Below, in pieces: positions 9,785 to 19,849 of a stretch of DNA of 64,000 bases (position 1 is its first letter; every line of letters starts with the position of its first letter). Both the position numbers and the translations under genes were made by a program. This DNA is from Variovorax sp. J2L1-78 (GTDB lineage: Bacteria; Pseudomonadota; Gammaproteobacteria; Burkholderiales; Burkholderiaceae_C): the NCBI RefSeq assembly GCF_030317205.1, contig NZ_JASZYB010000004.1, positions 558,001-622,000 on the forward strand, given 5' to 3'. The notes beneath the pieces were generated by a model that did not search any database, was not told the DNA's origin, and saw only the letters and a program-made list of their open reading frames with translations.

Positions 9785-11122
9785 TCAGCGTCCTGCGGCA
9801 GGTGTACGGGTCGCCAGTGGCGGCGGCGTGTAATCAGGGCGCAGGTGGCAACCCTTGCCGAAGGCGGCCTCGTATCGGACGCAGAGGTCGGCGACCTTCT
9901 GCGGCGTCGGCTTCTCACCGCGGTCGATCCAGTCGAGCAGTGAGGTCATCAGCGCCGGGTACTCCGCATCGCTCAGGTAGCTGTGCTGCGACTCGTCGCT
10001 GAAAGTCTGCACCAGCCGGTCCGAGGCGCCAGCCGCATCCACGATCCCGCGGTAAGCACTTTCCAGTTCGACGAAGGCTGTCGGGTCGTGAATGGCGTGC
10101 AGCGTGAGCACCGGCAGGCGCAGGCGGCCGGTCGGGCGGCTGTCGTTGCTCAGCATACCGACCGCCTGCGGGTCGGCCTCGTAGCGCAGCACGCCGGCGT
10201 TGAGCGCCGCATCGTCCGCCGAGCCGCTGTACACGACACGCGCATTGCCGAATGGGTTGCGGCCTTCGAGGCGCTTCTGCGTGAGGTCCTCGAACAACCA
10301 GGTCGCCCAGTCGAGGTGGGCCACCAGGGTGCGCTCGGGGATCTTCACCACCGACAGGATCGTCTTCAGCCGCGCCGCCTGCTCCGGGCTGCGCTGCGCC
10401 GCGGGCAGGCCGACGCCGGTGCATTCCTTGACGCGTTCGGCGAGCTGATGGCGCGTGAGCGCGGCGCTCGAAGGTAGGCCCATCCACAGGTGGTACTGCG
10501 GTTCGTCGGGCTTGGGATGGTTGCGGCAGACGTATTGGTAGACGACGCGCAGGTCGAGCCGGAACACGTAGGCGTCGACGCCACCGCCGAGCACGCCGTT
10601 GGTCAGCAGCACGCCGTCGTAGGCGGGCCGTTCGCCGGGCACCGGCCCATACAGTTCGGCCGCCTTGGACGCCACGCCGCCGCCATAGCTCTGGCCATGC
10701 AGCACGGTGCGCCGCGGCTGGCCGAAATGCGCGATGAAGAGCTTGCGCAGCCGTTCCGTGTCCTCGGCCGCCAGGGTCACGCCGTAGCCGCCGCGGCGGT
10801 AGGTGGAGCCGGCCCAGGCGTAGCCGGCCTTCACCATGACCGACCAGCGTGTCAGGTCCTCCGCGCCGCGCTGGAGCGTCGGCGCGCCCAGCGTGGGGCC
10901 ACCGTGCGCGTGCACCACCAGCACGTCGCGCTGCCACTGCGCGGGGATGGCGATCCAGTAGAGCGCACCTTCGCCATCACGCCCGTTGTAGCAACGCGCG
11001 TCCGCCGGGACGGTGGGCGGACAGTCGGCCGGGCGCGGTGCGGTGTCTGCTGGCGCCGCCAGGGCGCTGGCCGGTCCGAGCGCCATCGTGGCCCAGAGGG
11101 CGAGATGCCGAAGGAACGACAC
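9785..11122 (-). CDS. Secreted alpha/beta hydrolase
   Basis: A 445-residue protein with an N-terminal signal peptide ending near ALAAPAD (about residue 23). The nucleophile elbow is GQSYGG (Ser145), preceded by an HAHGGP oxyanion-type loop near residue 71. A late Asp (HAIHDPTAF) and His (SQHSYL) could complete the triad. The size is larger than a minimal esterase. It starts with GTG, 10 bases after the dctA stop on the same strand, so the two may be cotranscribed; a periplasmic hydrolase that releases an organic acid for DctA would be a reasonable but untested idea. No specific family beyond alpha/beta hydrolase is claimed. Confidence 0.8.
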   Translation of the reverse strand: MSFLRHLALWATMALGPASALAAPADTAPRPADCPPTVPADARCYNGRDGEGALYWIAIPAQWQRDVLVVHAHGGPTLGAPTLQRGAEDLTRWSVMVKAGYAWAGSTYRRGGYGVTLAAEDTERLRKLFIAHFGQPRRTVLHGQSYGGGVASKAAELYGPVPGERPAYDGVLLTNGVLGGGVDAYVFRLDLRVVYQYVCRNHPKPDEPQYHLWMGLPSSAALTRHQLAERVKECTGVGLPAAQRSPEQAARLKTILSVVKIPERTLVAHLDWATWLFEDLTQKRLEGRNPFGNARVVYSGSADDAALNAGVLRYEADPQAVGMLSNDSRPTGRLRLPVLTLHAIHDPTAFVELESAYRGIVDAAGASDRLVQTFSDESQHSYLSDAEYPALMTSLLDWIDRGEKPTPQKVADLCVRYEAAFGKGCHLRPDYTPPPLATRTPAAGR

Positions 11123-11132
11123 GGGCAGAGAC

Positions 11133-12488
<1,356 letters not shown>

Positions 12489-12669
12489 GGTCTCTGCCAG
12501 CGAGTTGTTTTCGAGGTGACGGCGAAGGCGCGGGGCGCATGCTACCGCCGTCTCGATGCGATGGGGCCGTGGCGGTGTAAGTGGGAGTACGTACGTAGTC
12601 ACCCTCCGGTCAGCCACCGCCGTTCACGGGGCACGACATGGGCCGCCGCTGCCGGGCGAAAATCGCGGT

Positions 12670-13911
12670 GTGACCGCTTCTTCCCCGCCCGTGCGCCGCA
12701 TCGCCCACCTCGACATGGATGCCTTCTATGCCTCCGTCGAGCTGCTGCGCTACCCGCAGCTCAAGGGCTTGCCGGTGGTCATCGGTGGCGGCCGGCGCAA
12801 GGTCGACGAGGCGATCCGCGACCTGCCCGAAGGCCGCACGCTGGCCGACATCCCGGTGGACGCCTTCCCGCGGCTGAAGGACTACGCCGGCCGCGGCGTG
12901 ATCACCACCGCCACCTACCCGGCGCGGCAGTTCGGCGTCGGCTCGGCGATGGGGCTGATGAAGGCCGCCAAGCTCTGCCCGCAGGCCATCATCCTGCCGG
13001 TGGATTTCGACCAGTACCGCGCCTATTCGAGGCAGTTCAAGCAGATCATCCTGGACATCGCGCCGGTCATGCAGGACCGGGGCGTGGACGAGGTCTACAT
13101 CGATTTCACCGAGGTGCCCGGCGGCCAGCGCGAAGGCGGGCGCGTGCTGGCGCGGCTGATCCAGAAATCGATCTTCGAGGCCACCGGACTCACCTGCTCC
13201 ATCGGCGTGGCGCCCAACAAGCTGATCGCCAAGATGGCGAGCGAATTCGACAAGCCCAACGGCATCTCGATCGTGCACGAAGAGGACCTGCAGACGCGCA
13301 TCTGGCCGTTGCCGGTGCGCAAGGTCAACGGCATCGGTCCCAAGGCCGATGCCAAGCTCGAGCGCTTCGGGCTGCGCACCGTGGGCGACATCGCCGCGCA
13401 GGACCGCGACTGGCTGATCGCGAACTTCGGCAAGGCGACGGGCGCGTGGATGCACGAGGTGTCGTGGGGCCGCGACGACCGGCCGGTGGTGACCGAGAGC
13501 GAGCCGGTGTCGATGAGCCGCGAGACCACCTTCGACCGCGACCTGCACGCGGTGCGCGATCGCGCCGAACTGGGGGCCATCTTCACGCACCTGTGCGAGA
13601 AGGTGGCCGAAGACCTGCAGCGCAAGGGCTATGTCGGCAAGACCATCGGCATCAAGCTGCGCTACGACGACTTCCGAATCGCCACGCGCGACCAGACCAT
13701 CGACCGCTTCACCGCCGACGGCAAGGCCATCCGCCAGACGGCCGGCCAGTGCTTGAAGCGCGTGCCATTGGAACGGCCGCTGCGGCTGATCGGCGTGCGC
13801 GTGGGCGCGCTGGTGCGGGCCGACAGCGCGGAGGCCGCTGCGCCGGCGACGAGCGCCTCGCGCGCCCGCACGCCGCCGGACGCGGCGGCGCAGACGGCCT
13901 CGCTGTTTTGA
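12670..13911 (+). CDS. dinB: DNA polymerase IV (Y-family)
   Basis: A 413-residue translesion polymerase. The N-terminal HLDMDAFYASVE motif gives a catalytic Asp, and VDEVYIDFTE supplies the Asp-Glu pair, with the usual SLDE reading GVDE here. The helix-hairpin-helix region is around VRKVNGIGPKADAKLERFG, followed by the little-finger domain. About 30-35 residues are inserted after VVIGGGRRK, ahead of the conserved GVITTATYPARQFGV. The GTG at 12670 is the likely start; it lacks a strong ribosome-binding site. The C-terminal tail is Ala-rich and ends in QTASLF, a good candidate for a beta-clamp-binding peptide. No LexA box was found in the upstream gap. Confidence 0.93.
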   Translation: MTASSPPVRRIAHLDMDAFYASVELLRYPQLKGLPVVIGGGRRKVDEAIRDLPEGRTLADIPVDAFPRLKDYAGRGVITTATYPARQFGVGSAMGLMKAAKLCPQAIILPVDFDQYRAYSRQFKQIILDIAPVMQDRGVDEVYIDFTEVPGGQREGGRVLARLIQKSIFEATGLTCSIGVAPNKLIAKMASEFDKPNGISIVHEEDLQTRIWPLPVRKVNGIGPKADAKLERFGLRTVGDIAAQDRDWLIANFGKATGAWMHEVSWGRDDRPVVTESEPVSMSRETTFDRDLHAVRDRAELGAIFTHLCEKVAEDLQRKGYVGKTIGIKLRYDDFRIATRDQTIDRFTADGKAIRQTAGQCLKRVPLERPLRLIGVRVGALVRADSAEAAAPATSASRARTPPDAAAQTASLF

Positions 13912-13919
13912 GGCTCGGG

Positions 13920-14597
13920 GTGCGACGAGGCCTTGGCTGGATCGCGGGCAGCTTGCTCGCGCTGGTCACGCTGTTAGGCCTGTACGTCGGTGTCGCCGCC
14001 GCACTGATGCTGTGGCCCGCGAACGCCCGGGCACCGGCCGAGCCGCCGAGCATCGAGGCCTACGTCCTGAGCAACGGTGTGCACACCGACCTGGTCTTCC
14101 CGGTGCGCAGCGCGGCCATCGACTGGCGCGCGCTGTTCGACCCGCACGACGCGAAGGCGCCACCGCCCGAGGCCGAATTCGTCGCCGTCGGCTGGGGCGA
14201 CCGCGATTTCTACCTGCACACGCCGACCTGGGCCGACCTCACGCTGCGCCGCGCCGTCGGCGCCCTGTTCGGGGCCAACGCATCGCTGCTGCACGTGACC
14301 TGGCTCACCCGCGTGCAACTGCGCCAGGGCGCCTACGCGATGCCGCTGTCGCAGCGGCAGTACCTGGCGCTGGTGGCCCATGTGCGCGGCAGCCTGCCGG
14401 GCGGCCGGACCATCGCCCTGCCCGGTGCGGGCTACGGGCCGGACGATGCCTTCTACGAGGCCAAGGGCAGCTACCACCTCTTCGAGACCTGCAACACCTG
14501 GACCGGCCGCGGCCTGCGCCGCGCGGGCGTTCCGGTGAGCCGCTGGACGCCCTTCTACTTCAACGTGGTGGGCCGGTTGCAGCCGGCCCACCCCTGA
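13920..14597 (+). CDS. TIGR02117 family protein (DUF2459)
   Basis: About 225 residues with one N-terminal membrane segment (LGWIAGSLLALVTLLGLYVG), then a periplasmic domain with SNGVHTDLVFP, WGDRDFYLHTPTW and FETCNTWTGRGLRRAG, which are hallmarks of the DUF2459/TIGR02117 family. The Cys in the ETCNTW motif suggests a cysteine-peptidase-like fold, but the family has no established activity. The GTG at 13920 is taken as start; a TTG at 13908 overlapping the dinB stop is an alternative. It follows dinB by 8 bases and is probably cotranscribed. Confidence 0.8.
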   Translation: MRRGLGWIAGSLLALVTLLGLYVGVAAALMLWPANARAPAEPPSIEAYVLSNGVHTDLVFPVRSAAIDWRALFDPHDAKAPPPEAEFVAVGWGDRDFYLHTPTWADLTLRRAVGALFGANASLLHVTWLTRVQLRQGAYAMPLSQRQYLALVAHVRGSLPGGRTIALPGAGYGPDDAFYEAKGSYHLFETCNTWTGRGLRRAGVPVSRWTPFYFNVVGRLQPAHP

Positions 14598-14606
14598 TCG
14601 AACGCC

Positions 14607-15662
14607 TCAGCGTGGCAGCGGGGGCACGCCGCCCTGCCACTGCGGCCAATTGACGACGATGTGGTCGACCACGCGGGTGCCGACGCGCGCGATGTTCTCC
14701 ACCGTCTCGGCGAAGCCGCCGGCCGTTTCGCCAGGTGCGGGGTCCAGGTGCGCCAGCGTGCTCTCGTTGGGATTGCCCTGGTCGAAGTTGACCGCGCCGC
14801 GCAGGCTCATCACCCGGTCGGTGCCGTGGGTGCGCTTGATGACCAGCGTGATCGCCGCGGCTTCCATCTCGGTGATGACGTAGTCGTCGGCACCGTAGAG
14901 CTTGGCGATGTACTGCGCCTGCTTCGACATGCCCGGGCCGTGGAAGAAGGTGTCGCCCGTCATGTGGGTGCCGGTGCCGACGAAGGGCGCACGGCGGGCA
15001 GCCGCATCGGGGTAGCGCAGGCGGTATTTGCGGGCGCTGTCGGAGTCCTTCAGCGGCGTATCGCCCGAGAGCTTCATGGCCCAGCCGACCAGCGCCGGGT
15101 TCAGCTGGAAGCGGCGGTAGTCCTCGTAGCCCTTGCGCGGCATGAAGGTCGGCTCGCCGGCCTTGTTCTCCTCGGGCGCCCAACGGTGGCCCAGGTCGTA
15201 GTCGACCAGCCAGGTCGCCCAGTTCACCTCGCCGATGGTGCCGCGCTGCGGTGGCGTGCCGGCCACGCCGGAGATCACGTAGTAGGCCTGCGAGAAGTCG
15301 AAGGCCGGGTTCAGCAGGATCGCCTGCATCGACGAGGACGAGTTCACCTTGCCCATGCCGAGCACGGCGCCGCACACGCCGTCGGTGTTGCAGTACACCG
15401 GCTGCAGCGCGCCAGGCACGGCGATGGGCGTGGCGCCCTTCCAGTAGCGCTCGTACCAGTGCTGGAACTCGCCGGCGCGGTCGCCGGTGTTCTGGCCGAT
15501 CTCGAACATGGCGGCGACGAAGACCTTGACGCGGATGGGGGCGGTGGCGGCGGCCGGCGTCGCCGGGGCGACGGGCGCCGTCGAGGTGGCACAGCCGGCG
15601 GCCAGCACGGCCGTGAGGCCGAGCGCGAACCAGCGCGCGCGGAAGCGGGAAGCAATGGACAT
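14607..15662 (-). CDS. Purine nucleoside permease (NUP) family lipoprotein
   Basis: A 351-residue exported protein. Starting at ATG 15662, it has a basic N-terminus, a hydrophobic stretch and a lipobox LAAGC near residue 24, so it should be lipidated. The mature part matches the NUP family named after fungal purine nucleoside permeases: KVFVAAMFEIGQN, then GMGKVNSSSSMQAILL, YYVISGVAGTPP, and FDQGNPNESTLAHL. The fold is related to nucleoside phosphorylases, so nucleoside binding or cleavage is plausible. The frame is open 58 codons further upstream, but only this start gives a clean signal. It is divergent from the topoisomerase gene and convergent with the TIGR02117 gene. Confidence 0.82.
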   Translation of the reverse strand: MSIASRFRARWFALGLTAVLAAGCATSTAPVAPATPAAATAPIRVKVFVAAMFEIGQNTGDRAGEFQHWYERYWKGATPIAVPGALQPVYCNTDGVCGAVLGMGKVNSSSSMQAILLNPAFDFSQAYYVISGVAGTPPQRGTIGEVNWATWLVDYDLGHRWAPEENKAGEPTFMPRKGYEDYRRFQLNPALVGWAMKLSGDTPLKDSDSARKYRLRYPDAAARRAPFVGTGTHMTGDTFFHGPGMSKQAQYIAKLYGADDYVITEMEAAAITLVIKRTHGTDRVMSLRGAVNFDQGNPNESTLAHLDPAPGETAGGFAETVENIARVGTRVVDHIVVNWPQWQGGVPPLPR

Positions 15663-15795
15663 GAAGACGCTTTCAGGAAAAGGGATGGGTGCGGCGGTGG
15701 CCATGAGGACGCCACGCACTCGTGGAACTTGCGGCGTCCTACAGCCGGCCATCGGCCGCCCCTGCATTGTCGATGGGAGCTCCACACCGCACGCC

Positions 15796-17010
15796 ATGCC
15801 CCGAACGAAAACACCGCGTCCCGCCCCGCTCGCCAACGGCCTGGTCTACGTCAACCCCGACATGCCGGGCCTGCGACGCTTTCGACAGGGCGAGCACTTC
15901 CGCTACAAGGACGCGACCGGCGCCTGGGTGCGCGACCCCGACGAGATCGCGCGCATCCGCAGCCTGGCGATTCCGCCGGCCTACACCGACGTCTGGATCT
16001 GCCCGCTGCCCAACGGCCATCTGCAGGCGACGGGCATCGACGCGCGCGGCCGCAAGCAGTACCGCTACCACCCCGACTGGCGGCTGCTGAAGGACGAAAG
16101 CAAATTCGAACGGCTGGAGGCCTTCGGTAGCGCACTGCCGCGCATTCGCGCGCGCGTCGCACGTGATCTCGGCAACGGGGGGGCGCGCGCGGCGCTCGGC
16201 CGCGAGCGCGTGCTGGCGACGCTGGTGCGCCTGCTCGACACGACCTTCCTGCGCGTGGGCAACGAGGAATACGCCAGCACCAACGGCTCGTACGGGCTCA
16301 CCACCCTGCGCAACAAGCACGCGGCCGTGCGCGGTGCGTCGCTGAAGCTGCGCTTTCGCGGCAAGAGCGGCGTGATGCACGAGACCGAGGTGGACGACCC
16401 CCGCGTTGCGAAGGTGGTGCGCGCCTGCCAGCAACTGCCCGGCCAGGACCTCTTCCAGTACGAAGACGCGGACGGCACGCCGCGCCGCCTGTCATCGACC
16501 GACGTGAACGACTACCTGCGCGAGGCGGCCGGCGAGAACTTCACGGCCAAGGACTTCCGCACCTGGCACGGCACGGTGCAGGCGCTCGAGCTGACGCGCC
16601 TGGCCTGCGACAGCCGCGATACTGGAGACAGCGGGGACGGTGGCGGCGCCACGCCGTCGATGCGCTACAGCGCCAAGGAGATCATCGCCGCGGTGGCCAA
16701 GCAGCTGGGCAACACGCCGGCGGTCTGCAAGAAGGCCTACGTGCATCCGGCCGTGCTCGCCCTGGGAACCACGCTGGCCCAGGACGCGGGCACGATGACC
16801 GATGTGTGGCAGAGGATCGCCGGCCAGGCCAGGAGCGCGCGCCGGCTGTATGCGGCCGAGGCACGGCTGCTGGCGTTCCTGAAGGCGCACCGCAGGCAGC
16901 TGATGCGCGAATCGACGGCTACCGGGGCAACCGCGGCCCGGCGGCCGCGGCGCACTCAGCCCGGCGCCAGCGGCAAGCGCACCCTGTCGTGCTCGATGGT
17001 CAGCACATAG
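15796..17010 (+). CDS. DNA topoisomerase IB
   Basis: A 404-residue poxvirus-like type IB topoisomerase, which relaxes supercoils via a 3'-phosphotyrosyl link. The N-terminal part has RIRSLAIPPAYTDVWICP and the catalytic part has RVGNEEYASTNGSYGLTTL, DFRTWHGT and KKAYVHP, where Tyr315 is the expected nucleophile. An Arg in the FRTWHGT region and a Lys in the NKH/FRGKSG region complete the usual set. The C-terminal tail is basic and Thr/Ser-rich. The last 55 bases overlap the 3' end of the convergent kinase-like gene. Confidence 0.92.
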   Translation: MPRTKTPRPAPLANGLVYVNPDMPGLRRFRQGEHFRYKDATGAWVRDPDEIARIRSLAIPPAYTDVWICPLPNGHLQATGIDARGRKQYRYHPDWRLLKDESKFERLEAFGSALPRIRARVARDLGNGGARAALGRERVLATLVRLLDTTFLRVGNEEYASTNGSYGLTTLRNKHAAVRGASLKLRFRGKSGVMHETEVDDPRVAKVVRACQQLPGQDLFQYEDADGTPRRLSSTDVNDYLREAAGENFTAKDFRTWHGTVQALELTRLACDSRDTGDSGDGGGATPSMRYSAKEIIAAVAKQLGNTPAVCKKAYVHPAVLALGTTLAQDAGTMTDVWQRIAGQARSARRLYAAEARLLAFLKAHRRQLMRESTATGATAARRPRRTQPGASGKRTLSCSMVST

Positions 17011-17639
17011 CCGAGGTCCTCGGCCAGCGACTGGAGCGCAATGGCATCGATGGCCAGCTTGCGTGGCGCGCGATGCGCGCCGGCCAGCGGGTCGGTGGCG
17101 TCGGGCGCACCCGCCACCACGCGCAGCACCAGGGCCCCCTCACCCTCCGCGGCCACGCTGATGGCCCCCACGTCGGGGGGCGTGTCGTGCAGGTAGCCCA
17201 GCGCACCGAGCATCAGGTAGCGCAGCGACGCCCCGGACGGCCACTTCGGCGCGTTCGGGTCGGCGTCGACGGTGAGGGCTTCGTCCACCTGCAGGCGAAC
17301 ACCGTGCAGGTCGAACGCGGCACGCATCAGGCCGACGCATTGCACCACCAGGCCGCGCCGGGTGATGCCCTCGTCGTCGGTGGCGAGCTCCCAGTCGCGC
17401 AGCGAGCGCACCGCGCTCACCAGTTCGGCGATCTGGTGGTCGATCAGCGCGACGCGCTCCTCGCACGCCGCCATATCGATGGTGGGCGCAGCGACCTGCC
17501 GCCTGAGCATCAACAGGCCCATGCGCATCACCGAGACCGGCGCGGCCATGTCGTGGCGCAGCGCGGGCAAGGCGCGCGTGAGCAACTCGTGGCGCACGCC
17601 AGCAGCGATCCAGCTGCGCGCACCGGGCGACGCCTTCAT
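16956..17639 (-). CDS. Degenerate histidine kinase / histidine phosphotransfer-like protein
   Basis: A 227-residue soluble protein with no membrane segments. Residues 1-90 look like a DHp helical hairpin with ALRHDMAAPVS, where His29 followed by Asp is a candidate phosphoacceptor. The C-terminal half has the rough outline of an ATPase domain but lacks recognisable N- and G-boxes: the N-box position reads YLMLGALGYLHD and no DxGxG is seen. This pattern (short, DHp plus a dead ATPase domain) recalls ChpT-type phosphotransferases, but that is only an analogy. It starts in an ATGA overlap with the response regulator upstream, so the two are translationally coupled. Family assignment is tentative. 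Confidence 0.68.
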   Translation of the reverse strand: MKASPGARSWIAAGVRHELLTRALPALRHDMAAPVSVMRMGLLMLRRQVAAPTIDMAACEERVALIDHQIAELVSAVRSLRDWELATDDEGITRRGLVVQCVGLMRAAFDLHGVRLQVDEALTVDADPNAPKWPSGASLRYLMLGALGYLHDTPPDVGAISVAAEGEGALVLRVVAGAPDATDPLAGAHRAPRKLAIDAIALQSLAEDLGYVLTIEHDRVRLPLAPG

Positions 17640-18004
17640 GAGGCGGCGGAGGATCGATGGCCAGCCCGCTCGAGGATGCGATCCAGGGCGTCGAAGTCGA
17701 TCGGCTTCTGGAGGTGGTGGTCGAACAGCCCGGCCTCCGAAGCGCCAGCATCCTGCGACGAGAGCCCGGTCACCGCCACCAGCAGCGGCGGACGGGCGCT
17801 CGCGCGCAGGCGGCGCGCGACTTCGGTGCCGGGCAGGTCCGGCAGCGTGATGTCGACCAGCGCGACATCGAAAACCTCTCCGGCGCAGGCTTCGAGCGCC
17901 TGCATGCCGGAGTAGGTGCACCGGGCCGTGTGGTCCTGCAGGGAGAGCAGTTCCTGCAGCAGATCAGCGGCTGCTTCGTTGTCGTCGACGATCAACACGT
18001 TCAC
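17636..18004 (-). CDS. Stand-alone response regulator receiver protein
   Basis: A 122-residue single-domain receiver of CheY type with no output domain. The acidic pair is Asp7-Asp8, the phosphoacceptor Asp51 is in VALVDITLPD, Thr79 is the switch residue and Lys100 lies in LQKPID. All residues needed for phosphorylation are present. It is followed by the kinase-like gene with a 4-base overlap, so they are probably partners in a phosphorelay. What feeds it phosphate or reads it out is not visible in the window. Confidence 0.9.
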   Translation of the reverse strand: MNVLIVDDNEAAADLLQELLSLQDHTARCTYSGMQALEACAGEVFDVALVDITLPDLPGTEVARRLRASARPPLLVAVTGLSSQDAGASEAGLFDHHLQKPIDFDALDRILERAGHRSSAAS

Positions 18005-18074
18005 GTTCGGAGGTCCCTGGACACAAAGGTGACGAGTATCGAGGGGCCGGGCGCCGAGCGATGTAGGCGCAAGC

Positions 18075-18932
18075 CTACTGTCGCGCGGTTCGTGTGTTGG
18101 CAGGCAGGGCCTGCGGCCAGCTGGCGCGGAAGGGGTTGATGTCCAGGCCGCCGCGGCGGGTGTAGCGCGCGTACACGCTGAGCTGGGTGGGCCGGCACTG
18201 CCGCCAGATGTCCCAGAACATGCGCTCGGCGCAGGGTTCGTGGAATTCGTTGTGGTTGCGGAAGCTCACGATGTAGGCCAGCAGACCGGCCTGGTCGATG
18301 GGCGGCCCGCTGTAGCGCACCTGCACGCTGCCCCAGTCGGGCTGGCCGGTGACCAGGCAATTGCTCTTGAGCAGGCGGCTGGTGAGCGTTTCCTCGACCG
18401 GCGGCAGGCTCGCATCGCTGCGCAGCAGCTCGGGGGCCGGCTGGTAGTGCGTGCATTCGATGTCGAGACGGTCGAGGTCCAGCCCTTCCAGTTCCTGCAC
18501 CGCCTCACGCGCGAAGGCCTGCGGCGCCAGCAGCTTCACCCCGATGCCGCCGCTGCGCTCGCTGCCGCGCCAGGCGGCTTCGGCCAGGTCGGCCTTCAGG
18601 CGTTCGCGGACGGCGTCGGCATCGGCGAAGACGCTGCTGTTGAAGCTGTTGAGGTAGAGCTTGAAGGACTTGCTCTCGATGATGTTGGGCGTCTCGCAGG
18701 GCACGGTGAAGTGCGCCACCGCGACCTGCGGCTTGCCGCGCGGGTTGAGCCAGCTCAGCTCGAACGCCGTCCAGAGGTCGGCGCCGAAGAAGGGCAAGGC
18801 GCCGTCGGCGATGCCGAGGGCGGCGCGCTGGGTGGCACGGGCGATGGGAAACAGGAGGGTCGGGTCGTACTGGTCGGCGTAGGCCGACGCGCGGCCCAGT
18901 TGCGACTGTTCGGGGGTGTTGTCGAGGCTCAT
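18075..18932 (-). CDS. queF: NADPH-dependent 7-cyano-7-deazaguanine reductase QueF
   Basis: A 285-residue enzyme of the long (YqfD-like, unimodular tandem) QueF class that reduces preQ0 to preQ1 in queuosine biosynthesis. The catalytic Cys192 lies in LKSNCLVTGQPDWGS, and the second half has IVSFRNHNEFHEPCAERMFWDI and the substrate-binding ESKSFKLYLNSFN segment in the first half. Length matches the class. It is the last gene of a close minus-strand array (yaaA, oxygenase, hydrolase, queF). No other queuosine gene and no preQ1 riboswitch are visible nearby. Confidence 0.95.
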   Translation of the reverse strand: MSLDNTPEQSQLGRASAYADQYDPTLLFPIARATQRAALGIADGALPFFGADLWTAFELSWLNPRGKPQVAVAHFTVPCETPNIIESKSFKLYLNSFNSSVFADADAVRERLKADLAEAAWRGSERSGGIGVKLLAPQAFAREAVQELEGLDLDRLDIECTHYQPAPELLRSDASLPPVEETLTSRLLKSNCLVTGQPDWGSVQVRYSGPPIDQAGLLAYIVSFRNHNEFHEPCAERMFWDIWRQCRPTQLSVYARYTRRGGLDINPFRASWPQALPANTRTARQ

Positions 18933-18942
18933 CGGGGTGGTT

Positions 18943-19842
18943 CTACGCGGTACGGGACTTTTCCGCCGCTTTCAGGAAAGGAACCATCTGCGGCAGCAGG
19001 ATTTCGGTGAGCTGCGGCGTCAGGTCGTGGCCCATGCCGGGAATGGCAACGAACTGCGCGCCGGCGATGCGGCGCACCGTGTCCTGCCCGCAGGCGATGG
19101 GCACCAGCGGATCGACATCGCCGTGCATCACCAGCGTGGGGCTGGTGATGCGCGCCAGCAGCTTCACGCGGCCGGTGTCGGCCGCCACGGCGGCGATCTG
19201 GCGCATCAGGCCCTGGGGCCGGTAGGCGCGGCGCATGGCAAGGGTGAGCCGTTCGCGCAGCGCGGCTTCGTCCGGCGGGTAGAACGGTCCGGCGATGAGC
19301 CGCACCAGACGCATGCTGTGCGCCACCAGCGACGCCTCGTCGCGCTTCGCGGGCCGCCGCATCATCAGCGCGACCACGTCTCTGCGCGGGCCGGGCAGGC
19401 CGCGCGCGCCGCTGGAGCTCATCAGGCTCACCAGGCTGGTGACGCGTTCCGGCACGGTGGCGGCGACGCGCTGGGCGATCATGCCGCCCATCGAGGCGCC
19501 CAGGACATGCGCCCGGCGGATGCCCAGGGCGTCGAGCACGCCGATCGCGTCGTTCGCCATGTCCTGCAGCCCGTAGGCCGACTGCACCGGCAGCCCGAAG
19601 CGGTAACGCAGGCCCTGCCAGAGCAGGTTGCGGGTGCCGGCCTCGTCCAGCTGCGTGCTCAAGCCTGCGTCGCGGTTGTCGAAGCGCACCACGCGGAAGC
19701 CGGCGCGGACCAGCCCCTTCACGAAGTTGTCCGGCCAGGCGATGAGCTGCATGTTCAGGCCCATGATGAGCAGCACCACGGGCCGGCCTGCGCCACCCGT
19801 GTCCTCGACCTCGATCTCGATGCCGTTGGCCTGGACCTTCAT
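18943..19842 (-). CDS. Alpha/beta hydrolase
   Basis: A 299-residue cytoplasmic alpha/beta hydrolase without a signal peptide. The nucleophile elbow is GASMGG (Ser118), the acid is in HGDVDPLVP and the His in GMGHDL near the end. The N-terminal VEDTGGAGRPVVLLIMGLN contains the oxyanion loop, and FDNRDAGLST is typical of an aclacinomycin-methylesterase or epoxide-hydrolase-like subgroup. The ATG at 19842 is chosen because it starts the core strand directly. It begins 8 bases after the oxygenase stop and ends 10 bases before queF. The substrate is unknown. Confidence 0.88.
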   Translation of the reverse strand: MKVQANGIEIEVEDTGGAGRPVVLLIMGLNMQLIAWPDNFVKGLVRAGFRVVRFDNRDAGLSTQLDEAGTRNLLWQGLRYRFGLPVQSAYGLQDMANDAIGVLDALGIRRAHVLGASMGGMIAQRVAATVPERVTSLVSLMSSSGARGLPGPRRDVVALMMRRPAKRDEASLVAHSMRLVRLIAGPFYPPDEAALRERLTLAMRRAYRPQGLMRQIAAVAADTGRVKLLARITSPTLVMHGDVDPLVPIACGQDTVRRIAGAQFVAIPGMGHDLTPQLTEILLPQMVPFLKAAEKSRTA

Positions 19843-19849
19843 CGGCGCG

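Noticed and set aside
17900..18960. preQ1 riboswitch for queF
   Set aside because: queF is the last gene of a close array with only 10 bases before it, and no aptamer-like stem was seen there.
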